Shown here: positions 18,752-27,319 of the stretch, in pieces
How the letters are laid out: every line of letters starts with the position of its first letter
Numbering within the stretch: position 1 is the stretch's first letter
Assembly: GCA_019638385.1 (NCBI GenBank)
Contig: JAHBTW010000020.1
Coordinates: forward strand, 37,865-101,864
DNA from: Saprospiraceae bacterium
Lineage (GTDB): Bacteria; Bacteroidota; Bacteroidia; Chitinophagales; Saprospiraceae
Reading direction: 5' to 3'
DNA: 64,000 bases
Program-made: the position numbers and the translations under genes
Notes under the pieces: model-generated
The model's database searches: none
What the model was told of the DNA's origin: nothing
Seen by the model: only the letters and a program-made list of their open reading frames with translations

Positions 18752-19321
18752 ATGAAAAAGCATCAAACATATACCATTCCCGTGGAGGTTTTCAGAGGAG
18801 AAATTGTTCAAATGTGGAACCAAGCGCCGCAACCGTGCCGCTGGGAATTGTATGGAGAGAACAACGCCCAAATAGCAATCTTACATCCTGATAAAGCATG
18901 GCAAAGCCGCCAGTTTCCCGCATCCGACAACGGCACAGTACACACCCTGCTAGATAAGTGGGTGGCCGATGCGCCTGTACACTCCGTTCAAAAGCTCGTG
19001 GAGGCTTTCGGTCTGGAATCTTACAATGATACGATGCTGAGCGAAGCGGGACCGGGCCTGAAGCTGCGCCTGCAAACGCTGGATGCTCTCCTGAGCGGAA
19101 AGGATGTAGTGGTGTGGAGCAGCCTGCGCGGAATTGAAAGTGTTGCTGAGTTTGTCACCGAAATAAGAAACTACGCAGAGGATAAAGAGGAGTGGGCCGG
19201 GCAGATTCCGGCCTTCGTTGTCTTAGACAGCCGAGACTCGGTGAGTGCTACAATGGTAGCCGACCGAATATTGGAATTTCAGGAAGGGACAACGATACAA
19301 GAACTCTATGTGGATTTTTAA
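18752..19321 (+). CDS. Unknown protein, possible degenerate ABC ATPase
   Basis: I do not recognise a named family. The 189-residue product follows the order of an ABC ATPase without its catalytic residues. FRGEIVQMW (~14-22) sits where the strand before Walker A would be, but no GxxGxGKS/T follows. VQKLVEAFGL and LSEAGPGLKLRLQTLDALLSG resemble the helices around the signature. VVVWSSLRGI occupies the Walker B position without Asp-Glu. ADRILEFQEGTTIQEL resembles the terminal strand. This reading is inference. It is the first gene after the 18547 terminator and lies 110 bp before the first isoprenoid-synthase-like gene. A weak TGATTTTG -7-like box at 18703 could drive it. Confidence 0.6.
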   Translation: MKKHQTYTIPVEVFRGEIVQMWNQAPQPCRWELYGENNAQIAILHPDKAWQSRQFPASDNGTVHTLLDKWVADAPVHSVQKLVEAFGLESYNDTMLSEAGPGLKLRLQTLDALLSGKDVVVWSSLRGIESVAEFVTEIRNYAEDKEEWAGQIPAFVVLDSRDSVSATMVADRILEFQEGTTIQELYVDF

Positions 19322-19350
19322 TGCGCTAAAGCAGGGGTTTTATCAGCACG

Positions 19351-19398
19351 GGTAAAGATTTGGTTTACCGGCGCTTGCAATAAAACGGTTAAACCGTT
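19351..19398. promoter_or_regulatory. Two inverted repeats upstream of the isoprenoid-synthase-like gene
   Basis: GGTAAA / TTTACC (19351-19369, 7-base spacer) and a perfect AACGGTT-A-AACCGTT (19384-19398) lie in the 110-bp gap before the ATG at 19432. The second has the compact form of a repressor or activator half-site pair. No regulator is assigned. Confidence 0.35.
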
Positions 19399-19431
19399 AA
19401 ATTGCCCGCCGGATAAAAACCCATCTGCCCT

Positions 19432-20607
19432 ATGCACCGTGACAGAAAAGACCTCATGGAGAATGTGAGGAAACAATTCGACACCGAGCTCAAAGGAGTT
19501 TTGGTAAATTTGAAATTGCAAAAAGAATGGGAAGAAATTGTTTTCGGACTGCACCGCAAACGCGCCCACAACATCAGTGTCAGAGGTCCTTTTGCTGCTG
19601 CTGTGTATGAATATGTATGCGAGCAGGCTCGATTGGAAGGCAAATCCTTGACGCTCCCGGACACGCCAACTTTGTTTTATGTGCACTTGCCCTTCATTGC
19701 CGAAACCGTCATCATCATCCAGTATTTGGAGAACCACATACTCGATGGAAAAGACGGCGTCAAGCCTGAAAACGGGCTGCAGTGGGAGGTCATCAAAAAC
19801 AAACTTCTGGCGAGCCATTATCTCAAGGACTTCCTCTATGACTATGTGCGCAGCAGGGTGTTTCCCACGCATTGCCCCGAACGCGAGCTGCTGGAAAACT
19901 GCCTCCGCCGGATGTTCCAGATCACCGAAGAAGGCCAATACGCCGAAAAGACCTGGAGCAAATTAGCGTATCTGGAACACGGCCTGCCCAAAGGCATGCC
20001 CGCCTGGAGTGCCGAGACGAAAGCGTACATGGACGACTCACTGATGGAGGCCGTGTGGAAGCACTTCCAAGAGCACGAAAACATGAAGCGCCGCGAATCT
20101 TTTGTGCGCTTTTACCTCCAACGCGTGTATTGCACCAATGCCGCGTTTTTCGGTTTACTGGCAGAGTGCATCATGGACCTGACAGGATACCGGGGGCCGG
20201 AACGGGAACAGATAAAGTGTTTCGCTACGGGGTTCGGAATGACCGGGCAGATGGTGAATGATATTGCAGATTATTTGCCGGCCCACATGGAACGAACCGG
20301 ATTCGGAAAAATACCCGAAGATGCGTACTCCGATTTAAGAAACAACAACTTCACCCTTCCTTTCCTTTTTGCCATAACGGATTTCGATGAGGCCGCCCGA
20401 TTACTTACGGGCAATCTGTATTCGGATGTAGTGCAAGATGTATGGTTTGTGCGGGTAAAGCCCAATGTTAAAAAAATGGCTATTCCCGCTTTGAGGGCCT
20501 ATTCAAAAGAAATCAAACTACACATCAAAGGTAGTTCCACCGCGGCGACGCAATTGAAGGATTTTGCCGATGTGGTTTATAACGGCAGGTATTTTGGGCC
20601 TTTTTGA
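19432..20607 (+). CDS. Divergent class I isoprenoid-synthase-fold protein, copy A
   Basis: An all-helical protein related to polyprenyl diphosphate synthases. The second aspartate-rich region is clear: FGMTGQMVNDIADYLPA, a Lys (FGKIPED), DLRNNNFTLPF, in the order and spacing of GQ-DDxxD-GK-DL-TLP of the family, but with NDxxD in place of DDxxD. The first region reads QYLENHILDGKDG, with NHxxD instead of DDxxD. Loss of the leading aspartates makes prenyl-transfer activity uncertain; it may bind a prenyl diphosphate or act as a cyclase-like or regulatory protein. No signal peptide; 391 residues. A paralogue follows after 92 bp. Confidence 0.75.
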   Translation: MHRDRKDLMENVRKQFDTELKGVLVNLKLQKEWEEIVFGLHRKRAHNISVRGPFAAAVYEYVCEQARLEGKSLTLPDTPTLFYVHLPFIAETVIIIQYLENHILDGKDGVKPENGLQWEVIKNKLLASHYLKDFLYDYVRSRVFPTHCPERELLENCLRRMFQITEEGQYAEKTWSKLAYLEHGLPKGMPAWSAETKAYMDDSLMEAVWKHFQEHENMKRRESFVRFYLQRVYCTNAAFFGLLAECIMDLTGYRGPEREQIKCFATGFGMTGQMVNDIADYLPAHMERTGFGKIPEDAYSDLRNNNFTLPFLFAITDFDEAARLLTGNLYSDVVQDVWFVRVKPNVKKMAIPALRAYSKEIKLHIKGSSTAATQLKDFADVVYNGRYFGPF

Positions 20608-20699
20608 TAGCCTCAATACCTGTTTTTTGAATTGTTAGTGACAAATCACTTATAAACAAACTAAAGGAGAATTGTAATTCTCTTGAAAAGTAACAAGCC

Positions 20700-22046
20700 A
20701 TGAGACCTGAGAGAAAGATGAAAATGCAGGAAATGCGGGATCGGCTCTCCAAAGAGTTGAAAACGCAAATGAAAGATTGTCAATTAAATACTCATCTGAG
20801 TGGCGTTATATTTCCCCTGTTAAGGGAGCGAATGCAAAGCCGGGGCGTTAGAAGTTTTTTTGTGCATACCTTGGCTGAATATGTAGAATCTTTAGCTGTA
20901 TCAGAAAAAATAAGGTTAAAAAGAACGTCAAATAACCTACTATTCAGTACTCAATTGCCATTTTTGGCAGAGGGCATTATTGCCGTGCAATATTATGAAA
21001 ATCAAATATTAGACGGCAAAGGCGGTCTTTTTTCAGATGGGGCCTACCAAATGGATAAGATACACAATAACGTTATCGGCGGGCATTTTGTAAAGGACTT
21101 TTTGTATCGCTACATCGCACAAAACATGTTCCCGGAGGATTGCGCCGGATACCGCCTGACGATGGAAAAAGTGACGCGAATTTTTCAATTGGTGGACTTG
21201 GGGCAGGCTTTTCAAGATAAGTGGGGCACTTTTGAATCGTTTAAAAGCAGTAAAAAAAACATCTCTATTTCACACCAATCCGATAGGTTTGTTAAAAAAG
21301 AATTAATTAATGAGTACTGGAAAATAATTAAGGAACAAGGTGTTAGCGAAAAAAGCAGGTACTTTACTGTTAATTATCTGCGGCGGATAGCGCTCACCAG
21401 CGGAGCGCTTTTTGAGTTGATGGCAGAATTAGTTATGGACCTGTTGAATTATCATGGCAAAGAACGCAGTAGTATCCTCGAGTTTTCCATGCGGTTGGGC
21501 ATGACCGGCCAAATTGTGAACGATATCAACGACTTTGTGCCCACCGAGTGCGGACAAGCAACCGTGTCAAAAACGCCTGAAGATGCTTTTGCCGACCTTC
21601 GTAATAACAATGTCACCCTGCCGCTGATTTTTTATTTTGATGCCAACTCCCGTGCCACCTGGAACGAACTTGAAATGCTAAGGAAAAACAATCCTGAAAT
21701 GCTGCTCAAAAAACTGAGCAAATCTATTCTCAAAGCACAATCTGTGGCCTTTGGTTCAGCAGAAATAAACTACTTAGACTCCGACCTGCCCCGATTAGAG
21801 GCTTCAGATATGAGGGCCAAAGTCTCAAAGTTCTTAAGGGTTCTCTCTTATGAGATCTGTTCCTGTTTTGCTCTCCTGAAAAAATGGATAAGCCCCAACG
21901 ATAAAAGTACACAAGCAGCCAGTACAAAAACAATTTTGTCACAAAATGAAGCATTACTGAATGACCTCAACAGCATCGTTGATGAGGTTGCCAATCGCTT
22001 CTATCGTTGCCTACAGCCTTATCTCCGCAGTAAGGAAATAGCCTAA
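20700..22046 (+). CDS. Divergent class I isoprenoid-synthase-fold protein, copy B
   Basis: Paralogue of the preceding gene, longer (448 residues) and of lower GC. Shared blocks are LPFLAEGIIAVQYYENQILDGK (first metal region, NQxxD), MTGQIVNDINDFVPT (second, NDxxD), then SKTPEDAFADLRNNNVTLPL. The C-terminal ~100 residues extend past the fold and are poorly conserved against copy A. The same substitution of both leading aspartates in both copies suggests a conserved adaptation, not decay. It lies 76 bp before the GHKL-like gene and is probably in the same transcript. Confidence 0.75.
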   Translation: MRPERKMKMQEMRDRLSKELKTQMKDCQLNTHLSGVIFPLLRERMQSRGVRSFFVHTLAEYVESLAVSEKIRLKRTSNNLLFSTQLPFLAEGIIAVQYYENQILDGKGGLFSDGAYQMDKIHNNVIGGHFVKDFLYRYIAQNMFPEDCAGYRLTMEKVTRIFQLVDLGQAFQDKWGTFESFKSSKKNISISHQSDRFVKKELINEYWKIIKEQGVSEKSRYFTVNYLRRIALTSGALFELMAELVMDLLNYHGKERSSILEFSMRLGMTGQIVNDINDFVPTECGQATVSKTPEDAFADLRNNNVTLPLIFYFDANSRATWNELEMLRKNNPEMLLKKLSKSILKAQSVAFGSAEINYLDSDLPRLEASDMRAKVSKFLRVLSYEICSCFALLKKWISPNDKSTQAASTKTILSQNEALLNDLNSIVDEVANRFYRCLQPYLRSKEIA

Positions 22047-22122
22047 AAACCCTGCTGTTTTGATACAAAAATAAAGCCCTATCTTGGCGCGCGCTTGACT
22101 TTTTAACCTTAACCTATTTCTT

Positions 22123-25100
22123 ATGACTTCTTCTTCCTTAGACTTAAACCATCCAGTATGGCGTAACGTATTCCGTATTCCTGAAAGTGATGTCTTTTTT
22201 AATTTATTACAGGACCGGCTGCATGCCTGCGTTGAAAACTTTCTAACACGAGGAGATACCCGGTTTACCATTTTCCTCAATGTAATTGGCAGGAATAAAC
22301 AGCAAAGAATACGAAGAAGTGAAAGTCCTGACTTTATATATGGAGGAATCTTAAAGCAGCGGTTACTATTGCGTGAGAATTTTGAGAAGCGATGGAACAA
22401 AGCCCCTATTCCTCCAGAACGGCTTAAGAAATCTTGGGATACATTAGAAGAAACAGCTTTGAATGTAAGCTCTTCAAAAATTAGTTCAGGTTTTTATATA
22501 AAAACTCTTGATGGTAGCTTTAGTCTGGAGGATACTTGTAAGATAAATACCTTAAAGGATTATTTTGCAATACCATCACAAGAACACGAAGAACTACAAA
22601 TAGCGGAGAAAAACATAATTCAAGAGTATTTTTCAATCAAAGAAGATGTCTTTATCTCCGTCCCGCTTATCGGGTTCGGCGAGATAGACGGCGTAGCGCA
22701 TATTGTTTTAAAAAAGGAACTATTAGACCGGTATTCACAAACTTTAATAAAAGATGAGAGAGGGCAAACACATGCCTACCTCCCCGAAGATTTGCTGTGG
22801 CTTTTAATCCGATCTTTTATCATTGAGTACGACGGCATTTTTTTGGACTGGGATCAGGCGGCAGAAGAAACTGTAGGAAAAAAAACAGCTATTGAAAAAT
22901 TTATTCTTCGCATTGTTTTTGAAGGAGACGATTATTTCAACCAACGCCTTGAGGACGATAAACGCCCGAAAATCCTGCGCGAATTGGGTTTAAAGGCATA
23001 CTACAGCCGCCACGCCGAATACTTCCGGGAGCGCTTTGATTTGGCAAAAGAAGTTCCTTCCAAAATATACCAGCAATACATTACCAATGCGGTGACGGCC
23101 ATACTCATAGATTCTTATGCGCACAATGTAAGCGCTCATGCGCTCAGCACCTTAGCCTGGTGGTTTTACCGGCAGGCAGATATTTTGCGCGATGAGGAGT
23201 TGGACTGGGAGGCCATGTTCGATTATTTGGAAAATGATGCCGATATTGACCCAGAGATATTAACGTCATTCCGACAGGTCATAGAATACCGGGAAGAAAA
23301 GCGCATACTAGCTAATACAAACAAAGATAAAGAAGGACAACGTCAACACATAGCGCAGATAAAAAGTGATGCCCGGAACATCAGAGTGGAAGATGGCAAA
23401 GAGATCATCCGATATCCCGGCTCTATGGCGCGCGAACTGGCCCAGTTGTTGCGCTTCCTCACCGAAAAAGGGGCTTTCTGGAGCGGCGTTACCCGCGATA
23501 TTAACATCGGAGGAAAAGTGAGCAGCTTGTACAGCACCCTTTGGTACGACTTTTTGAACAATCCGTTGTATCTCGGCGCCATTGCCAAAACAGAGGACAT
23601 TATGCGTATAAAATTGCGTATTGTGCTATATGAAGTGGAATCAGATGATGTACCAAAGCATGAAACTACCTATCACGAGAAACACTACCGGCCCGAAAAC
23701 TCCGGTATTTTTGCCGAAGTAGATCTGGCCAATCCGCGCCCCAGCCTGCATACAGAAGAAGCCCTCACCCCGCATGAAAAGACCATGAGTGTTTTTGTGA
23801 AAAAAGGCGAAAAATTTGAGCATTTCCGGGAAAAGCTGAAAGAGGTAAAAATCTATTTCCCCGGCGGGGTAGTGGGACGTCACGCATTTTACACCATGAT
23901 TGAAAATGAAATACGCAATGTAAAACACTATGCTAAAGAAGAACTCGTAAAAATGCAAAAAGAGGGCCTCACGGTTGCCATCGGCATACAACCCTGGAGC
24001 CTGCGGCCTACCAATAAACAAGAAGTATATCGCATTTCTATATGGTTAGATACGCCCACCCGACTCCGCATAGACAAAGAACACCTGATACAAAGAAAAT
24101 GGAAGACGTTGGAAGGCAAGCCCTTCAATGAAGGCACTTATGTACCTCAGTTGGGCGGCACCTCGCAAGACAAAGTCTGCGGCGGCTTTTTGGTGAATGA
24201 CGACTTCTCCAGCGTGCAAAGAGGCGATCGGGACCCGGACCGCGACAACAGTAAAGACTCTGAGTTTCATAAACACCATTACCCCTGGATACGCCCGGCC
24301 TGTAGCCCGGAGGAGAAAGAGGAAAAGCCCAATATTCACACGGACTATAAGATATCGTATAATAATCCAATCAAGAAAGTCCGAGAAGAACCTGACCCCG
24401 ACGACCCGCATAGAGACCCGGAAACCTTGGAAGAAATAGAAGTGCCCATCTTAGATGAAAATATCCCCGAGCGCGGCTACCTGAAGAAAATATTTTATGT
24501 GTGGCGAGGCGAGCAAGTATTGGAATGGTCAGACACCTTTATCGAGAATGCCAATGAAGCATCCTGGGACAACCCTTCGCGCTACAACCTCGTGTATCTA
24601 CCCGAGGCATTGGCCGTACCCAAACAGGATGCACTCGGCCAGGATATTGACCCCTTGCACATACTCCGCCGCAAAGAAGGCATTGTGCGGGTAGCCGTCG
24701 GCAATCTGACAGCTGCCGATGAAAAAACACGCCACGCCGAGGGTTACAAACTCTGGCTGCATACTTTGTTGGGGAAAGATAAAGATTTCCACGCGCAGGT
24801 TATCATGCGGGAAGGCAACCAGCCTCAATATATACTCGCATTGCAAAAAAAAGAATCCGGGGACTTGCATTTTGTGAAGGAGGGAAGTGTATCCGGGCAG
24901 CCATTCAGCCCGTTGGCACTGCAGGCGCTCACAACGACCGATGCGGCAGACAGAATACTCCTGGCACACCGGGAAAATGACACCGCCCAAAAGGAAGAGC
25001 TATGTATTCGCTATCGCAATCACGGTATTTACAAATCTCAATTTATTCCGGATGGCGCTCCGTCCCACAGCGTGGATAATATCCTGATGATGGACCTGTT

Positions 25101-25647
25101 TGAAGTGCTGGCCACCAGAATTTGCATCTTCGATAACCGGGCGCATCACCGGATGCGTCTGGATAAAGACCTGATACCAGGCTATCAGGATTTCCTTAGA
25201 GAAAAGCTTAAGTTAGCCGTTTTTAAAGAGAGTACTCCGTCTCCTGATTCCGAAATTAAAACATGGCGGGATGCCTTAAAGGAGTCAGAATTAGATTTCA
25301 TCCGCAACTGCCATTTTTTGGTCATGCACCTTTCCTACATTGAGAGCATACTGCCGACGGAACTTCCCGACTTGAAACCGGAAGACCGGAGCAACGTAGG
25401 ACTGTTCATTAAAGAGTACATCCTGCCCTTTGTGGGCGAGCGTGAAAACTTCTTTTTCGTAGTAACGACGGGAAGAGGGCGAAATGAATGGTGGACCTCA
25501 ATGGATCAGCCGAAATACATAAGATTTTCCAAGTTCACCATCTTCCGCCCCGTGGAGTCGTTGCTCACGGCCATTGAGAACAGCGTGAGCATGAAGGACG
25601 ATTTTGAACTGAAATATCGAATTGCTAAGGTCATGTACGGCTCCTAA
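22123..25647 (+). CDS. Large GHKL-ATPase-like signalling protein with receiver-like C-terminus
   Basis: A 1174-residue soluble protein with no membrane segment. An H-box-like segment SYAHNVSAHAL (His334, His339) is followed by an N-box-like GGVVGRH (581-587) and ENEIRNVKHY (594-603), then GGTSQDKVCGG (678-688), which I read as the lid or G2 region of a GHKL (HATPase_c) fold. The C-terminal ~190 residues look like a degenerate receiver: RICIFDNR with Asp1004, CHFLVMHLS where the phospho-Asp strand would end, and FFFVVTTGRG. The first ~300 residues are unassigned and may sense a ligand. Kinase or pure ATPase activity is undecided. The next gene starts 8 bp downstream. Confidence 0.7.
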   Translation: MTSSSLDLNHPVWRNVFRIPESDVFFNLLQDRLHACVENFLTRGDTRFTIFLNVIGRNKQQRIRRSESPDFIYGGILKQRLLLRENFEKRWNKAPIPPERLKKSWDTLEETALNVSSSKISSGFYIKTLDGSFSLEDTCKINTLKDYFAIPSQEHEELQIAEKNIIQEYFSIKEDVFISVPLIGFGEIDGVAHIVLKKELLDRYSQTLIKDERGQTHAYLPEDLLWLLIRSFIIEYDGIFLDWDQAAEETVGKKTAIEKFILRIVFEGDDYFNQRLEDDKRPKILRELGLKAYYSRHAEYFRERFDLAKEVPSKIYQQYITNAVTAILIDSYAHNVSAHALSTLAWWFYRQADILRDEELDWEAMFDYLENDADIDPEILTSFRQVIEYREEKRILANTNKDKEGQRQHIAQIKSDARNIRVEDGKEIIRYPGSMARELAQLLRFLTEKGAFWSGVTRDINIGGKVSSLYSTLWYDFLNNPLYLGAIAKTEDIMRIKLRIVLYEVESDDVPKHETTYHEKHYRPENSGIFAEVDLANPRPSLHTEEALTPHEKTMSVFVKKGEKFEHFREKLKEVKIYFPGGVVGRHAFYTMIENEIRNVKHYAKEELVKMQKEGLTVAIGIQPWSLRPTNKQEVYRISIWLDTPTRLRIDKEHLIQRKWKTLEGKPFNEGTYVPQLGGTSQDKVCGGFLVNDDFSSVQRGDRDPDRDNSKDSEFHKHHYPWIRPACSPEEKEEKPNIHTDYKISYNNPIKKVREEPDPDDPHRDPETLEEIEVPILDENIPERGYLKKIFYVWRGEQVLEWSDTFIENANEASWDNPSRYNLVYLPEALAVPKQDALGQDIDPLHILRRKEGIVRVAVGNLTAADEKTRHAEGYKLWLHTLLGKDKDFHAQVIMREGNQPQYILALQKKESGDLHFVKEGSVSGQPFSPLALQALTTTDAADRILLAHRENDTAQKEELCIRYRNHGIYKSQFIPDGAPSHSVDNILMMDLFEVLATRICIFDNRAHHRMRLDKDLIPGYQDFLREKLKLAVFKESTPSPDSEIKTWRDALKESELDFIRNCHFLVMHLSYIESILPTELPDLKPEDRSNVGLFIKEYILPFVGERENFFFVVTTGRGRNEWWTSMDQPKYIRFSKFTIFRPVESLLTAIENSVSMKDDFELKYRIAKVMYGS

Positions 25648-25655
25648 AACCTATA

Positions 25656-26546
25656 ATGCGTATGAGCACCGAACACAACACTCGCGTAATGATCGTGGTA
25701 TGGCGCTGGATCGATGCCAACAAGATCGGTGTAAGTCAGACGGACTGGCAAGACGGAGTTTGGCGTTCTTCAAATGGCAACGCTTTGGTGCGTTTAGATT
25801 TGAGAGAACAAACGGGCAGGGCTGATTTTCTATTGGATTTAATTACAAAAAACTTCTCCGATTGCGAAGTGGCGCTCTTCCTGCACCAAAACCATCCTCA
25901 TAACTTTGAAGAAAGTGAACGCATAGACATACAAAACCAACTGAACAAAGCTCAGATCAAAGCCCGCCCGATCTTTTTTTACGGAGGCGATGAGCCTATT
26001 TATTTTTCGCACAACCCATTGGGGATTTTGGGAATCAACGGCGATTTTCCAACTATTAAAATAGACGGAACAAACGTCATTCAATCAGATTTCATTGAAG
26101 ACCCCTCGAAAAAGCGCATCAACCAAAAACACTTCGACTTCGTATGGGACTTCTATTGGTATGGCCGGAGAAACCGTATATTGGAACTGAGTGAAACGCT
26201 GCGGATTCGATTCTTTGATTATTTGAAGACCCGAAATCCGGTCGGGGCATTCCTCCGGCAAGAAACCGAGACGAAGCTCGGCGACAAGCTCCTGTCTTTT
26301 ACACTGACTGAACCCGATGAGGAAGCTCCTGCTATTGAATACGATATGCGGCCTTATCTCACCTATTTCAAATACAAAAAGCAAGAAGATTATTCCTCAG
26401 TGGCAGAAAGCATGAGCAAAGTACAGCAGCGCGTAAAAACGCTGTTGAACTCCACCGCTGTGGATAAAGATGCCGAAACGGAGATGGACACAGTTTATCG
26501 GGAAATAACGGCTTTGTATGTATCTCTGCCCGAATACACTCAATAG
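25656..26546 (+). CDS. Unknown protein of the TIR/GHKL gene cluster (296 aa)
   Basis: I do not recognise a family. The N-terminal ~130 residues alternate strands and helices (RVMIVVWRWID, CEVALFLHQN, ARPIFFYGGDEP), suggesting a Rossmann-like or receiver-like fold. The C-terminal part is helical and charged. No signal peptide or membrane helix. The ATG at 25656 is 8 bp after the large GHKL-like gene; a second ATG at 25662 is also possible. It ends 2 bp before the next gene, so stoichiometric co-expression with its neighbours is likely. Confidence 0.75.
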   Translation: MRMSTEHNTRVMIVVWRWIDANKIGVSQTDWQDGVWRSSNGNALVRLDLREQTGRADFLLDLITKNFSDCEVALFLHQNHPHNFEESERIDIQNQLNKAQIKARPIFFYGGDEPIYFSHNPLGILGINGDFPTIKIDGTNVIQSDFIEDPSKKRINQKHFDFVWDFYWYGRRNRILELSETLRIRFFDYLKTRNPVGAFLRQETETKLGDKLLSFTLTEPDEEAPAIEYDMRPYLTYFKYKKQEDYSSVAESMSKVQQRVKTLLNSTAVDKDAETEMDTVYREITALYVSLPEYTQ

Positions 26547-26548
26547 TC

Positions 26549-27313
26549 ATGCGCCGCGCCTACATCTTCCCTGCCGATACCCCGGTGGCCGAAAAGCGCC
26601 GAGCCTGGTTTCGGGAGTCGGGAGTCGAGCTGCTGCCGTGGCCGGGAACTGCGGCGGCGGGCGAAGTGCAGGCCGTGTTGTTGGCCGGGCCTGTTCGGTG
26701 CAGCAACGGGCAGTTTGTACATCCGGAAGGAGTGTGGCGGCGGTTTCTGGCCAAAAACCACCCCGCAGCGCGGCTCATCCAAATTGGGCTGCGACACGAT
26801 CTCGCCGGGCCAAACTATATGCACTGGTTTGATCCGCCGGCCGACTTCGGCGTTTTTTGGCAGGCCGCTCAGTCGGTTACCGACATGGAGCTACCGCCGC
26901 CGATCGGCTTCACTACCTTAGCAGCATTGTGGAAAAAATTTTGGGATGGGCATGATAAAGGCGGTTTTTTTTATTACTTTTCGTGGGCGAAATTGCCGGT
27001 GTTGGCAGCGCTCGACAATGTAGAGGAAAGCCCGGAGGAATGGCTGTCGCAAAAAAACTTCTTGGAAAGCGAGGCCGTACCGCAACGCTTCCAGAATTGT
27101 CGCCACCGCTGGGCTCATTACAAACCCTATTGGGAAGCGGCCCCTTTCGCCGGAGAACTAGCCGCTCTCGAACGCGAACTGACGCAGCTCCATTTGGACA
27201 CAACCACCATGACCGACAGCGCCGCAACCCGGCAACAATTGTCTGAACTGAAAAAACACTTACAAGCAACTGAAAGCACTTTGGAGACACTACATTCATA
27301 TTTCACCACTTGA
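26549..27313 (+). CDS. Unknown protein of the TIR/GHKL gene cluster (254 aa)
   Basis: Unrecognised family. The N-terminal ~115 residues again look like an alternating alpha/beta domain (RRAYIFPAD, VQAVLLAGPV, ARLIQIGLRHD), in outline similar to the previous protein, though sequence identity is low by eye. The last ~55 residues (ALERELTQLHLDTTTM to STLETLHSYF) form a predicted coiled coil, a likely contact surface. GC is higher than in the preceding three genes. It is spaced 2 bp from the previous gene and 6 bp from the activator gene. Confidence 0.72.
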   Translation: MRRAYIFPADTPVAEKRRAWFRESGVELLPWPGTAAAGEVQAVLLAGPVRCSNGQFVHPEGVWRRFLAKNHPAARLIQIGLRHDLAGPNYMHWFDPPADFGVFWQAAQSVTDMELPPPIGFTTLAALWKKFWDGHDKGGFFYYFSWAKLPVLAALDNVEESPEEWLSQKNFLESEAVPQRFQNCRHRWAHYKPYWEAAPFAGELAALERELTQLHLDTTTMTDSAATRQQLSELKKHLQATESTLETLHSYFTT

Positions 27314-27319
27314 GAGGAT

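Noticed and set aside
22086..22101. Sigma-54-like sequence TGGCGCG-N3-TTGA just before the large GHKL-like gene
   Set aside because: The spacing is one base short and TTGA replaces TTGC; sigma-54 promoters are strict on spacing.
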